A stretch of DNA of 64,000 nt, taken from NCBI GenBank assembly GCA_905182995.1, contig CAJJDP010000059.1, positions 199,311-263,310 on the forward strand. The letters are read 5' to 3'. The notes beneath the pieces were generated by a model. That model was not told the DNA's origin. It did no database searches and saw only the letters and a program-made list of their open reading frames with translations. Both the position numbers and the translations under genes were made by a program. Source of the DNA: Paramecium octaurelia. Its lineage: Eukaryota; Ciliophora; Oligohymenophorea; Peniculida; Parameciidae. Of the stretch, positions 1 to 11,628 are shown piece after piece. How positions within the stretch are numbered: position 1 is the first letter of the stretch; the number at the start of each line of letters is the position of its first letter.

Positions 1-656
1 AAAACGATTACACAAGAAATGAGCTAATATTAAGATAAAGTATTGGGTGAATTTAAATAAAGAATTTCATAGATCTCACAATTAGAAGACTAATCAAATT
101 TTCTAATTAATAAAATATTATTAGATGAAGTTTGTATAGTTTATCAAGAAGGAATGTAAAGCATCGTTATGTATTTAGTATTTTACTGAATACTGATTAT
201 TAGAATCTATTTACCTTTGAACAGTGCAAATCGATGCCTTCTCTATCAAAAGGTTTAATTTTCGTTGTGTAAGAGTTATTTTAGAACTACAAAAGCATTG
301 TAGAGGATACTGAATTGAAATATTAAAATGGAACTTTTACATTTTCCAATTTATAGCTAGTTGATACACAAATAAAGAGGCTATATTCACAATTTGGTTT
401 TTAAATTATAATAGAAATTTTAAGAAACGATATTAAATATTTCATATCCTAAATAATTTAATTAAATATATTAACTTTTGTTTTAGCAATTATTTTAGCT
501 ACTATCACAATAATAATTGCAAAATTATCAATTGAAAAGGCGTATTAGCAATACTAAGACAGTAAAAAAATATTAATGTTGTTTCCATATGAAAAACTTA
601 TGGAAAATGCATATGTTATCAATTTTATAACAAAAGATTTTAATATTTCAGCCTGA
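1..656 (+). CDS. C-terminal part of an unidentified membrane protein (5' end outside window)
   Basis: The frame is open from the first base and reads through to TGA at 654-656. A 23-nt intron at 156-178 (GTAAAG...TTTAG) joins exon 1 (frame 1) to exon 2 (frame 3). Near the C-terminus there is one clear membrane segment of about 20 residues (ILTFVLAIILATITIIIAKL), followed by a short tail with a run like KKILMLFPYEKLMENAY. This pattern, a last transmembrane helix followed by a LFP-type tail, resembles the large multi-pass sensory-type membrane proteins common in ciliates, but I do not recognise a named domain. The N-terminal part lies upstream of the window, so size and topology are unknown. 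Confidence 0.6.
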
Positions 657-1000
657 TGTTCTTTATATTGCATTTAAATATACTTAATATAACAATTATT
701 TATATGTTTTCTATCACAATAGAAAATCTTTTTATCCTTTCTTAAATACTAAAACTAGGAGGTGCATAACAATTTTTATTTCATTTTACCAATACTTTTT
801 CTTTGATATTGAAATGCTCGAATTTATAAATCTATATTATCATTTATATTGGTTTCTATTGAGAATCATATTTTTTTTTGTGAAAAATTTATTGATAAAA
901 AAATTATTTTTTAATTCATTCATAAAAATGCTTCTATTTGATTTTTATATATGTATTTGGCTCAGATTTAGTTAATAGTTATCATTAAAATAATTAATTT
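657..1000. other. intergenic, AT-rich
   Basis: The spacer separates the upstream membrane-protein stop from the SR-protein start. One frame stays open through it, but its composition (almost only Phe, Ile, Leu, Lys, Tyr) looks like translated AT-rich spacer. No gene or motif is supported. Confidence 0.5.
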
Positions 1001-1564
1001 ATGTCATCAGATTCGGATTAGCATAAAAAGGAAGAGGCAAATCGGATCTATGTGACAGGATATTCAACTAAAGAATCAGAAATGGATATAAAGAGTATAT
1101 TCGCAAGACATGGGGAAATTCAGGAGTTTTCATGGAAGGGACGCTTTTGTTTCATCGTAAGACGTGGGAGTTGGCATTAGGGTGCAGGCTTATACCAAGC
1201 CTGAGGACGCAGCAGATGCTGTTAGATTGATGAATTAGTAGGAAGTCAATGGAAGAAATTTGATTGTGGAGCTGGCACGAGCAAAGAAAAAGGATGGAGC
1301 CTGTTATTAGTGTGGAAAATAGGGGCATTTGTAAGTGAAATGAATATAATTTTAGTGCTCGAAATTGTCGTTTAAATAGACGCTCTTATTCTGACTCCAG
1401 GTATGAGAACATGTGACATTAGGCGCCATTCAAAGAAGAAAAAAAAACATAGAAAGCATAGATCATCAAGCTCTTCCTCGAGTAGTGAAAAGAAAAAATC
1501 AAAAAAGAGAAAGAGAAAGAGCAAGAGCTCTTCTTCAAGTTCTCATTCACGTTCAAGTGATTGA
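1001..1564 (+). CDS. SR-type splicing factor: RRM + CCHC zinc knuckle + RS tail
   Basis: Three introns (1157-1187, 1331-1355, 1401-1422) leave a 161-aa protein. Residues ~15-85 form an RNA recognition motif: RNP2-like RIYVTGYS, RNP1-like KGRFCFIAY, and EDAADAVRLMN as the second helix. A CCHC zinc knuckle follows (C-x2-C-x4-H-x4-C, CYQCGKQGHFARNC), split by the second intron. The tail is rich in Arg/Lys-Ser, ending in runs such as KKRKRKSKSSSSSS. This order matches the RSZ/9G8 (SRSF7) group of SR proteins, nuclear factors that bind pre-mRNA and help splice-site choice. The first intron uses a CAG rather than TAG acceptor; the nearer TAG at 1180 would give an immediate TGA. The function is assigned by architecture alone. 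Confidence 0.85.
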
Positions 1565-1623
1565 TAAATAAAGATTCAAATATATTAAAAATCAAAAGTA
1601 AATTATATATACATATATAATTG

Positions 1624-4284
1624 TCATTCCTAAAACCTTTGATTGGTAATATGGGATAAAATAGTAGTCATAGTGCGATCCTCATTTGCATTTTTCATGT
1701 CTTTTTTGAAAGTTGGCATTTTGGATAGATTTCTCTTAATATTTTGTTAAGTGGTGTCATTATCTCTGATAAACAGTCTTTTATCCACTAGAAAATATTA
1801 ACTTGATAATTACAATCAATGACTCCAAAACATTTTTCATTTTGCATAAGTAAATTGGTTTGAATCATGAAGGTTTCCAAAACTTTGTGTCCAAAAGTAA
1901 CAAATATTCTGACAGAATCTTCAGCACAGAAATTGTTGATCTTCTATGCAATAACATCGCTTTCTTGTCTGACAAAGGTTTTGATCTCAGTCTACATGAC
2001 TCTCGTTTTTAAGAACATGTCATTTAGATTTACAGTCTTAAAACATGAGGCCTTGCTTGATGTGGTGCCATTATTTTCTTTGCATTATGGTGATAACGGC
2101 TCTTAACATAACAATTTTCTTTTAGGTTTTTGGTTATTAATAAAAAATTAGTAACAATTATCGGACAAAAAAGGATCTAATGATTAAACATGAACAGAGA
2201 AATTCCATAGCATAGTTGATTGGTTAATTCTATTAATTTCTAATTTGGATTTCACTACATTATGTGATCTATTCTTAGAATCAATTTTGACACCATCTAA
2301 TATTTATAATATTAATTATACCTGGACATATCATTGAGTAGTCAAGTTAAAAGTTATTTTTATTGGGAACATAAATTAGGATATGATATTGATTAATAAG
2401 ACTGTAGTAATCAGGTATCATTGGGATATTAAGTATTTAACCAGTTGAATTGGCTAAAACATCAAAATCATAGGAAACTTATAAGAATCCTTTTCGTTAG
2501 GCATGGACTCTAACTTACTTGAACATCAATCCTGGACAATTAAACAATCCCTATTCATTTGTTATACCAATAATAGGTTCTTAATCAGCTTAATCGGATT
2601 AGAACACTTCCAATCTACAATTTTCAATGTCTTTATGTTGTCCACTTTTTAGTAGAATATTGTAAACTCTAAATTAAAGAGTAGTTTCTACACAACTTAC
2701 TAAATCGAATACAATTTTCACATCTGTATTTCCTTATAAAAAGATCGTCCTCTTTTAGGAAAAGCAATCCTTTTTTGAAACATCAATAACATATTCTTAC
2801 TTGTCTCTTCCATAAAATATAAATGCCTATTCATTAGCATCATAGGTTAATGTTTCAGTTATGTTCTTAGTAATATTAATAGTAGCATCTTCAGGAGCTT
2901 TGACCATGCATTTAATAAGATCTGTTCTTTCCACTCTTGTAGACACATAAACAGTGTCGGTGTTCTCATCGAGTAATTCATCTACATTTAGTTATGATTT
3001 AGTTGTTTGTATGCAATTCCCACTTATTTCTATTTCATATTAGTTTGTTTACTAAACTAAATCAATAAATTTAGCTTCTTCAAAACAAGTGATTGGAATT
3101 GTCTAAGAAAATAATTTAACAGTGAATTTCTTTTCAGGTGATTATACTTTCTGTTTTGAACCAGAAAGATCAATTTATGAAACATTAGTTTAAGTCATCC
3201 ATGCCTGAGATTTTGTAGGCGAAAAGTAAACTCTTACTGACTTTTCCATATCTCGAATATTTTCTGTGCTTTTGTAAATATCTAATTTAGACGCACTCTT
3301 CTAACCACTACTTGCTTATTAACAAAATGAAGTCCTTATTACAATCTACTTTGTTGGAGTTTAAGCTGATTACAAAGTAGGTGCTTCTCTCTAACGGACA
3401 GTCACTTAAAGTCCTTCCAAAATGCTTTTTTGCATTCCATCTTCACAAACTGGAACCACATGTTTGATTGGACAATCAACATTAACTGTTAAATTAAATT
3501 TCTTTAAATGCAGCCATACTAAATCTCCAATCAACTTAGGTGTGATTTATTCTTTTGAAAATTGACGGGAATACAAAACAACTGCATGAACATCTGGTTA
3601 GAATAGTTGAATCTATAAATAGTGATCAGGATGATTGATTTATTAACGAAACAACTTAATGAATGGATATCTAAGTTATATATTTCGAAAACTAATACTT
3701 TCTATTTATTGTTTGTTTTATTTCATCCAGAAGATCATAAAATGCTTCTTTTGTCTCATCTACACCAGTGCTCTTGAACTTTGGATTATAACAACTCTAT
3801 ATTGAAACTGCCATTTGATTTGACTTCAACGAATCAAACTCACTTAGATTAGCAAATGAGGCTTTCTCTTATAATGATGCCAACATATTTCTTAATAATT
3901 CTTTGTATTGCATTGTAATCTTAGTTGTGGTGGCAGGTACCATATTGTCATTGAAAAAACTAAACTCATTCATATTCTATACCTAACTTTAGACTTGAAC
4001 TTAAATCTATTTGGAGATTGCTAAGAATTTATACTGCTGGTTGTTTAGAACATAATTTTATAATTGATCGTTAAAAAATTAAAAGATGATTTTGCGGGGT
4101 TTATAAGCTCTATTTTCTTAACATTCTTTTATTTCATTGCATTAACAAAGTCACATCTTTGATCAAAAGGATAAATAAAATAGCTTGAATAGGTTCATTC
4201 AATCTTATCTGGTGGTGATATCCACTATTAATTAACTATTAGAAAAACAAGTATTATAATTGTATCAAGATGCTATTACTACAT
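1624..4284 (-). CDS. large secretory protein, unknown family, with one in-frame TGA
   Basis: This is a continuous minus-strand reading frame with four introns (1788-1813, 2297-2321, 3671-3698, 3960-3982) of 23-28 nt; the exons sum to 853 codons. The ATG at 4282-4284 begins a signal-peptide-like N-terminus (MQQQHLDTIIILVFLIVNQQ), so the product is likely secreted or lumenal. No further membrane segment is obvious. Cys are scattered through beta-rich sequence with several N-x-S/T sites (NITKNIT, NSTG). The frame is broken once by TGA at 4195-4197, only ~30 codons in, with coding-quality sequence on both sides. Alternatives are a later start at 4137 (ATG AAA TAA) or 4053. I recognise no family; C-terminal motifs such as KCFGVIDLDKRLFIRDND are unfamiliar. 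Identity is open, but coding status is well supported. Confidence 0.7.
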
Positions 4285-4894
4285 TCTTTTTACTTTGTTT
4301 TATTAATGATTATGTAATTATATTATTTATGATACAGATAAGATTCGTTATTAATAATCAAAATAATTATCAGAATGCATTTGTTATTATCATTTTAGTG
4401 TCTTATTAGTTAATGAAAACAAGGGAGGATTGAATATGATACGAAGTTAATTATTAATTTTCATATCACTCCAAGAATTTAATATAACAATTTGTTATTT
4501 TCTTATCTTCTTTCTACCTTTGAATTTAATTTATTCTTATAATATGTTCTACTGACTACGCAAAAATATATTCATTTAATTATATTAAAAACACAAACAT
4601 TTAAGAAATTTCATAATTTTCGTTGAATGCATTTGGATCTCCCAACTATCAAATAAAGTAGTTTAGCATTTGCAAAATAATTTCATGAAATGAATAAAAT
4701 TGAGATCTATAGAGATTTTAATTATTAATTCATTATTAATAGTAATACTTTCATAGATTTTCTTTTTATTAAGCTTAACTTATCGGAAGTTAAAGATGCA
4801 TATATTAACTCTATAATTAATACCGAACTTATTTTTTAATCAGATTGTTGATCTTATTGTATTAAAGTAATTTATTAAATTTGCACTTAATTTT
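4285..4894. other. divergent intergenic region
   Basis: 610 bp of AT-rich spacer lie between the starts of the secretory protein (minus) and the histidine kinase (plus). It must hold both promoters. I see no open frame with coding-like composition, RNA gene or repeat. Confidence 0.5.
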
Positions 4895-7643
4895 ATGAAG
4901 GAGCCTTAAAAAAACTCAATCTTAAAACTATGGCCTCACTATTAAAAAATTTTGAAATCTTCAAAATATTCTTAATGGAAGCAGAATGATTTAATTTGTA
5001 AAAGGAGCATGTTTTATCATACAGCCATTGCCTTTAGTGCCTTTTATGTTTTAATCAGACTAATAGTAGAAATTATCAGAATAGAGAACATGGTGAGTAT
5101 TTTTCAATTAACCCTTTTTATTGTCTTAGAGATCATAATAACATGCATCTACACATTTTGTAAGAAAATATAGTTTTACTTCCTTGCATAATACTGCTTG
5201 ATTTCAGTTTATATCTTGATAACAGTATAAAATGAAGAAATAAATAAGATCTACATATTCCTCTATTTGATACTCGTTAATAGCCATTCTAACCTAATAA
5301 TAAAGATTTTCCTCTATTTATATTTTATCTTCACAGTCATATTTTTTTACAAGTTTGAACCCCTTGAGATATGTCTCATATGTTCAACCGCCTTTATTCA
5401 CAATTATTAGTTGGAATCTCACTTCATTGCCAATTATATTAAATAGTTAAAGCTATTATCTATAATAGAGCAAATGCCTAGTGCAGTTTGCATCTTAGAT
5501 TAAAACACTAAACAGATCACATACTCCAATTAATTATTTGAGAAATTAGCCTAAACTTTATAAGTTACAGATGAATTGGCTCAATCCATAAATAATCAGA
5601 GCAAAGAATAATAGCAAATAGATTTTATAAGGAATCTCAATTTAGAGGAAATAAAAAATGATGGATTCTAGATCTCTGACTTTATCCCATAAATAAATGA
5701 TGAAGGTATAACAGATGACCAATATAAGATAATCAATGTGGATTTTAAAAGATAGCCATCATAAAATACATTATAAAATGTAAGTTTTATGTGTCCGAAT
5801 TCAGCCTCATTAAAGAAGAAATCCAAAGATATCTTTAGCGATATCAATACAAATGATTATTTACTCAATTCCTCTAGAAAAAGTTATGTAACAACCATAC
5901 ATTTGTAAATCCAAATAAGTCATCAACCTAAATCCTTTATTTTGTCGGCCAAAACAAAAAGAAGGAAAAAATCATCTAATAATATGAACCTTAGCAAACA
6001 GAGTTCAAGAAATTTGGGTTAAATTAGTAAAGCATAAGAAATCTAAAATTCCATTTATTGCGAAAATCTGAAATTGTCCCCAAATCATACAGAGACAATC
6101 AATCATAATTTAGTGGAACATAGTGAATAATATAAATTCATTCATGATGGATTTGGATAATAATCGTGTACTAATCATAAAGTCAGACTGATGGTTAACT
6201 TGATATAAATTAATGATGTCTTAAATGAGAAACAAGATTACCAAATCTATTGTATTAATGAATTAAGTCCTTTGCTTTTGTAATATACAGTTAAGAAACT
6301 AGAATAAGCCAAGAAAACTATAATGAGATCATTGTCTCATGAATTAAGAACCAGTCTAAATGCAGTGAATGGTTACATTAGCGAAGCCTACGAGAGAATA
6401 GATAATATTCAGCAACTCAACAAAAACTTAGAATTATCGTTGAAATACATTACTTTAATGTAATTAAAACTCTAAGATTTTTTCGATTACAGAGATATTT
6501 TGGAGGATTAATTTGAATTAAAGATTGAGAAATTTGATTTAAATTGCGCCATCAATTTTTGTGTGGATTTAATCAAAGTATAATGTTACGAGAAGAAACT
6601 AAATCTTAACCTTGAGCTGCCATCTGAGACAATAATAGCCATTGGAGATAAAAATAGATTCTAGTAAGTACTGATCAACCTATTAACAAATGGAATTAAG
6701 TTCACTTCTCAAGGAGGAATAACAATTCAAGTAAGTAAGGACTTTTAACTGGATTCAATTTCATGCATAGAAGAGGTCAAGGAGATCAAATAACAACAGC
6801 TGGTGCAGATCAGAATAATCGATAGTGGCATAGGAATGAAGGAGGAGTTAAAAGGAATACTGAATAAAAAAGTATATCAAGATATTATTTAGTTTCTTTC
6901 GGTAGATGATGATCCAAAAATTTCAAAGGATTCAGTTGGGATTGGATTAGGTTTGAGTGTTTGCTAATATATAATTAAGGCAATGGGTCCCTAAGGTTTG
7001 AATAGTTTATTTTTGGAATCTATAATTGGAGGAGGATCGTAATTTTACTTTTTTTTAAATTATGATGCCATAATGAAATATCATAATGATGAAGAAGATA
7101 TTCCTGAGTCGGAAAATAAGGAATTAACTTAAGTAAGATTGAGTCCTACGAAGAGAAGTTTGTTAAAACGGAATGTATTAGTTTGTCTATTTATTTTATT
7201 AGGCGACTTATCCGAATACAGCTTGCAATTCTAATGATATATTGATAGTGGATGATGAACATTTCAATCTTGATATTTTAGCAAATATTATTCGAAATTT
7301 GAATTCACATCATAAGAAGTACGAAATTACGATGGCTTTTAATGGTTATTAAGCTTTGGAGAAGATCTAATAAAAAAGAATACAGAATTGTTGTTGTCTT
7401 GGATTCAGGGCAATTCTGATGGACATAAATATGCCAGTCATGAATGGATGGGATTGTGTCAAACAAATCAGAATATTCGAAGATTAATATCAAGTTTAGA
7501 GGAAAATTCCAATAATAGCCATCACTGGATATGGAGGAAAAAAGGATTTAGAAAAATGTTTAAAATAAGGATTTGATTGTGTATCTACAAAACCTACGAA
7601 TAAATAAAAAATATTGAAGATATTTTAGGACTATAATATATGA
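4895..7643 (+). CDS. membrane hybrid histidine kinase with receiver domain
   Basis: The start ATG at 4895 is in frame with all downstream motifs; one 22-nt intron (7181-7202) gives 908 aa. Residues ~40-180 hold about five to six hydrophobic helices. A PAS-like stretch follows (MPSAVCILDQNTKQITYSN). The H-box is SLSHELRTSLNAVNGY (His ~480), the N-box FQQVLINLLTNGIKFT, G1 DSGIGM and G2 GIGLGLSV. After the intron comes a receiver domain: acidic pair in ILIVDDEHFN, phospho-acceptor Asp in ILMDINMPVMNG, Thr in AITGYGG and Lys in STKPT. All catalytic and phosphotransfer residues are present, so it should autophosphorylate on His and pass phosphate to its own Asp. Such hybrid kinases are expanded in ciliates; the ligand is unknown. 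The intron falls exactly between kinase and receiver. Confidence 0.9.
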
Positions 7644-7735
7644 TGGAATAAATGTTTGTACTATTGTCAATTTATTAAATTCATAAAACACTTAATTATT
7701 CATTTTTGAGAATATTATGTGTATTTTTTCCATAG

Positions 7736-7752
7736 TATATATATATATATAT
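7736..7752. repeat. TA dinucleotide run
   Basis: A simple (TA)n tract of about 17 bp follows the histidine kinase stop. It is ordinary for spacer of this base composition. Confidence 0.9.
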
Positions 7753-7804
7753 GAGAATTGAAAAGTGAATATTAAGAATTTGATACATAAGCAAACTATA
7801 AATT

Positions 7805-9971
7805 TCAGTGTAATCTATTCTATAAACTATCAGGTGATTAATTGATTTCTAAATCTTTAAATGATTCTTTGCTACAAATAGCTTCCGAATTGTTTTTAGC
7901 TTCATCAAATTCATCGGGTACATCTAATTTTAAATTCTCATCCTACTATTTTTAATTTTCTTAATTTTATTCTATTTCAAAGGTCATGTAATTCTTTTAG
8001 ACCAAACGAAACAAACTCTAATTCTGCATAGCAAATTACATCAGTTATTTGTTTAATTACCAATTCTAATTTTTATTTTGGTTAATTTTTTAAAAGTTCT
8101 CAACTAAATCTTCTGCATTTTCAGCTCCCAATTGAGCTTTGAAAAACCTTGCCAATTTAGCAAGTCTTACATTAATTGGTACTAAATTTAAATAGCATAC
8201 AATTACTTGTTGATGTTGCAGCATATTAATATAAATTTTGATTATCTAATTTCGCTTAAGAATTAGAATATTACTATAATTGATTTATTGATCTATTTTA
8301 TTTGGCATTTGCTCTTAGAATATCAAATAGTTCTTTTTAGTCTGTCATATGGTCTTGAAAAACAGGGGAACTAAACGTATTAAACAACACTAATTAATCA
8401 TCATCAAATAAGAATAGTTTTAAACAATCGATTTCATAAAGTTTTTTCAGTATATTTGTCAAATCCAAGTCAAGTTCTATTTTCGATTTTGCTATTTAAG
8501 ATATAACAAGTTCTTTTTCTTCAGATATTTGAAAGCATTTCCCAAAACAGGTTTTCACTAATTTGCGAATCTGATATAGTAAATATTTATGGAATGAATA
8601 ATTTATTGTGTAATCTAAAATCTATAGATTAAAATGCATTTATACATGTTGTAATTAAATTTTTTAATTTTTGCTTGAATTCAATCGATTAGGAGCTAAT
8701 GATTAATTAATATTGGTTTGCATTCTTTTTTATACAGCTTTGAAATCAAATTTGAATACTGAATTCATGAGGATTTCGAATGTCTTATGGTGATTATAGA
8801 ATTTATAAAACATTTTTATAGCTTGCATTACAGCTAGACAGAGAGCGGTGGCTTCAGATACAGCTGACAAAATTATAGAAGGAAGATCTTGTTAATTGAC
8901 AAAATAATAGGATGTGTCAGATGATGCTCTATTACAATGTAATTATATAATATACCTCAAATAAAATGTGCAAAGGGATGCTCCTGAAGTAATTGTTATG
9001 GGTTCTTATCTTCTTTCTTATCTTTAAACCATTGAACTATTGTAAAGTATTTCAGTGTCTTCAATGTTAAATAAGTCACTAAAATATTAAATTTTCCCTA
9101 ATGTTAACATCAATTGGTACTCAAATCCATCTATAAAGGCTGCATATAAATATCCTCATTATCTCCAATACCTGTAGTCAATCTCCAAAATATATTGTTA
9201 GAAAAGATATCAGCAGGATTTGTTTAATTAAGGGATTGCTTAATCTTAGACCCTCTAATGAACATATCCACATTCACTCTATTGATATCTTTAATGTCTT
9301 ACCCTTAATTAATAAAGTCCTCAATTTCCTTAGAAGATTTACAAGAACTACTTGTTTTATTGTTGCAAACACTCAGAGTCAATTTTAAATAAGCAAAGTA
9401 AGGTTCATAGAATTCTCCCTATAAAGTGAAATTTCCATTAAAGCAAAGCAAACTTTATTATTATTCTTCAGTCATTGAAGCAGAGTTAAAATTAAATTTC
9501 TAGATTGATTCCTAAGAACATTTAGTTTAATTTAAATCACTATAATTTCTAGTAAAGCCAATCTTCCCTTCCACTCTTTGCTATTGTATATATTAAGCGG
9601 ATAAAGTAAAATAACTAAACAGATGGAAATATATATATTAAATACTCCTTAACTTCTGTATTATTAGTTAAAATCGTTCCATCTAATGTTGAAATTTCAA
9701 TTGCAAAGAGAGTGTTATCATTACTTAAGATAAATTAAGCACTTTGATCACTTTAAGTACCAGCATATATGGCATTTTAATTTTAGATACTTCGTTAAAA
9801 TACGCCTATAACGTAAAATGATGTAAACACTAATAGCAAGATGCTGAGAAATCCACCTAAAAGTAAGCTAACAAAAAAACCTATTGGAGTTAAGGATTTT
9901 TCCTTATGTGAAATATTAAATTCATAAGGATCAACCAGCAAATCCGCTCTCTTTATTAGATTGCTTAACAT
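7805..9971 (-). CDS. two-TM ciliate membrane protein, uncharacterised
   Basis: Four introns of 23-31 nt leave 686 aa. The N-terminus (MLSNLIKRADLLVDPYEFN) is followed by a hydrophobic helix at ~32-56 (FFVSLLLGGFLSILLLVF). The middle ~350 residues are Asn/Gln/Ser-rich with scattered Cys, as in a lumenal or extracellular domain. A second hydrophobic stretch (LPSIILSAVSEATALCLAV) is followed by a charged, Gln-rich cytoplasmic tail with LFRLVQKNYMTFE. The layout, one TM near each end with a DPYEF-like N-terminal motif, is typical of a large family of anonymous ciliate transmembrane proteins. The function is unknown. Confidence 0.7.
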
Positions 9972-10223
9972 GCTTTAATAAAAATTGAATTTTTTTGATT
10001 AATTTATAAGAATAATCATTATATTTAAAAAAAACAGAAAGAGAGGAGATCGTATATTATATTCGGGGCATATAAATGATTTTAGAGATTGTTTTAGAAA
10101 TAGTTAGTTTATTAATATATGAATCTGCAATTTTTACAATTTGAATAAAAAATAATAGCAAAATTAAAAGAAAAATTGGCATTAGATGTTATATCTGAGT
10201 TTAAAAATGATATTTATTATTTT

Positions 10224-11259
10224 TCATGCACTTGGCTATTCCTTTCTTTACCTCATCTAAATTATATTGATGTATTGATATACTTCATTAATTACTGATT
10301 TAACAAAGTTTGGATATACTTTCCACAGAAGTAAACAATAATCTAGAATTTTCTCATTGTACTTATATTCTCCATTGTCATCAATAGTGAATCCTATTTC
10401 TGATAATTTTTAATGGTTTTATTTCATATGATTTTTCAATTAATTAGGACGTTTATATCCTTTTTAACACTTATGATAAGGACATTTGAAAAAGTTCTTT
10501 TCAGCACTGTAAGATTGCTATTTAAATTGCTTAATGCGAACTTCCTCAAATAGACGCTTGATCTTTTCTTCAGTAGTGCAGTTTTCTACAACAAAGTTAA
10601 AAAATTATACTTTTTTCTAGTGATTCTCTTTATCTTTAGATAAATTCTTCACTTACTGAAGGAAATAAGTTTTAAAGATCTTTTTCAGGTATTGAAGGTG
10701 GATATTCTACTTCCTCCTAGTTTTTTTCTGTTTCCTATTTACCTTCGGCTTTTATTGATGGTTTTTTATTTAATTCAGGTTGCAAAAGGATGTTTGGTTA
10801 TTCTGGACCTGGGGCCTAATTATCAAAGGCTGTAAATTTAGTTTTTTGTATTGAAAAGGATTTGAAGAATTCTTAAAGAGCTTTTTTGGCAGTATGGAGA
10901 TTGTTTCCTAATTTCAAATACCATTCTTTCAAGAATTTGAATTAAATTTAGACAGTTTAGCCTTCAGGTTTATTATCTATTTAATAAGGTTATTTTTTAC
11001 TTGCAATATCTAAATGGAGAATTTATATTTATTTTTTAGTTTATTCAGATTTTTACTATTTGATTTGAGCTTTCGTAAGTATTGTAACGACATTATCATT
11101 ACCATTAACTTCAATTTCATCGGTATCTTCTAATTTGAAATCAATTCTTAATTTTTATTATTATTAATAAAGCTATTATTATTGCAAGTATAGATTCATA
11201 TTTTAATCATCCTCTTTTTATTCTTTCTAAGACCTATCAAGAGTTATTATTTACAACAT
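10224..11259 (-). CDS. C2H2 zinc-finger protein
   Basis: The ATG at 11257-11259 opens a frame of about 336 aa with a 25-nt intron near 10,600. The N-terminal half is Gln-rich. One C2H2 finger is clear in the C-terminal third: KCPYHKCQKGYKRP...H-x4-H (C-x4-C-x12-H-x4-H). A second conserved-looking block, EKILDYCLLLWKVYPNF, precedes the end. A possible extra 27-nt intron just before the stop (GTATAT...TTTAG) is a multiple of three without a stop, so retention would not break the frame. A single finger suggests nucleic-acid or protein binding; the target is unknown. Confidence 0.7.
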
Positions 11260-11299
11260 CCTGCTACCTAACTAGAATTTTAAAATTATGTCTTATTGA

Positions 11300-11593
11300 T
11301 CATTAATAAATGTAGTGCTATAAATGGTTAAAAGAACAATTACTTGATGGCTGTATTGGATTATAAGATAAATGTAACTTTTTCTTAGAATATGCCTTTT
11401 GGTATTATGAATGAAATATACTTAAAGTTTAGGTACCAGTTGGAGGTCTAATTGCACCAGGAATGCTTTGATAATTACCTGAAATCCTATTTCTAGAAAT
11501 AAGTCCAGGGTTCCTTTGAGATTGATTAAATGATTCAATAAGTGTTTATAGATTTTTATCTTGAGCGAAGGAATTTTAAAACTTAGGAAGCAT
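11300..11593 (-). CDS. small hypothetical protein (97 aa)
   Basis: One minus-strand frame runs from ATG 11591-11593 to TGA 11300-11302, reading MLPKFQNSFAQDK...RNPGLISRNRISG. Composition is coding-like in the first two thirds. It lies 35 bp downstream of one minus-strand stop and 40 bp upstream of the next minus-strand start, the normal spacing here. No domain is recognised, and it could be a 5' exon of a neighbour. Confidence 0.45.
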
Positions 11594-11628
11594 AATGAAT
11601 TAATATAATATATTAATTTATTTAGAAT

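Noticed and set aside
657-1000. Long open frame running into the SR-protein gene
   Set aside because: Translation is almost only hydrophobic and Lys/Asn residues typical of AT-rich spacer, with no start codon context.
7388-7576. Overlapping short standard-code frames in the receiver domain
   Set aside because: They are shadows in other frames; the receiver motifs (VDDE, MDINMPVMNG, TGY, KP) all lie in the histidine-kinase frame.
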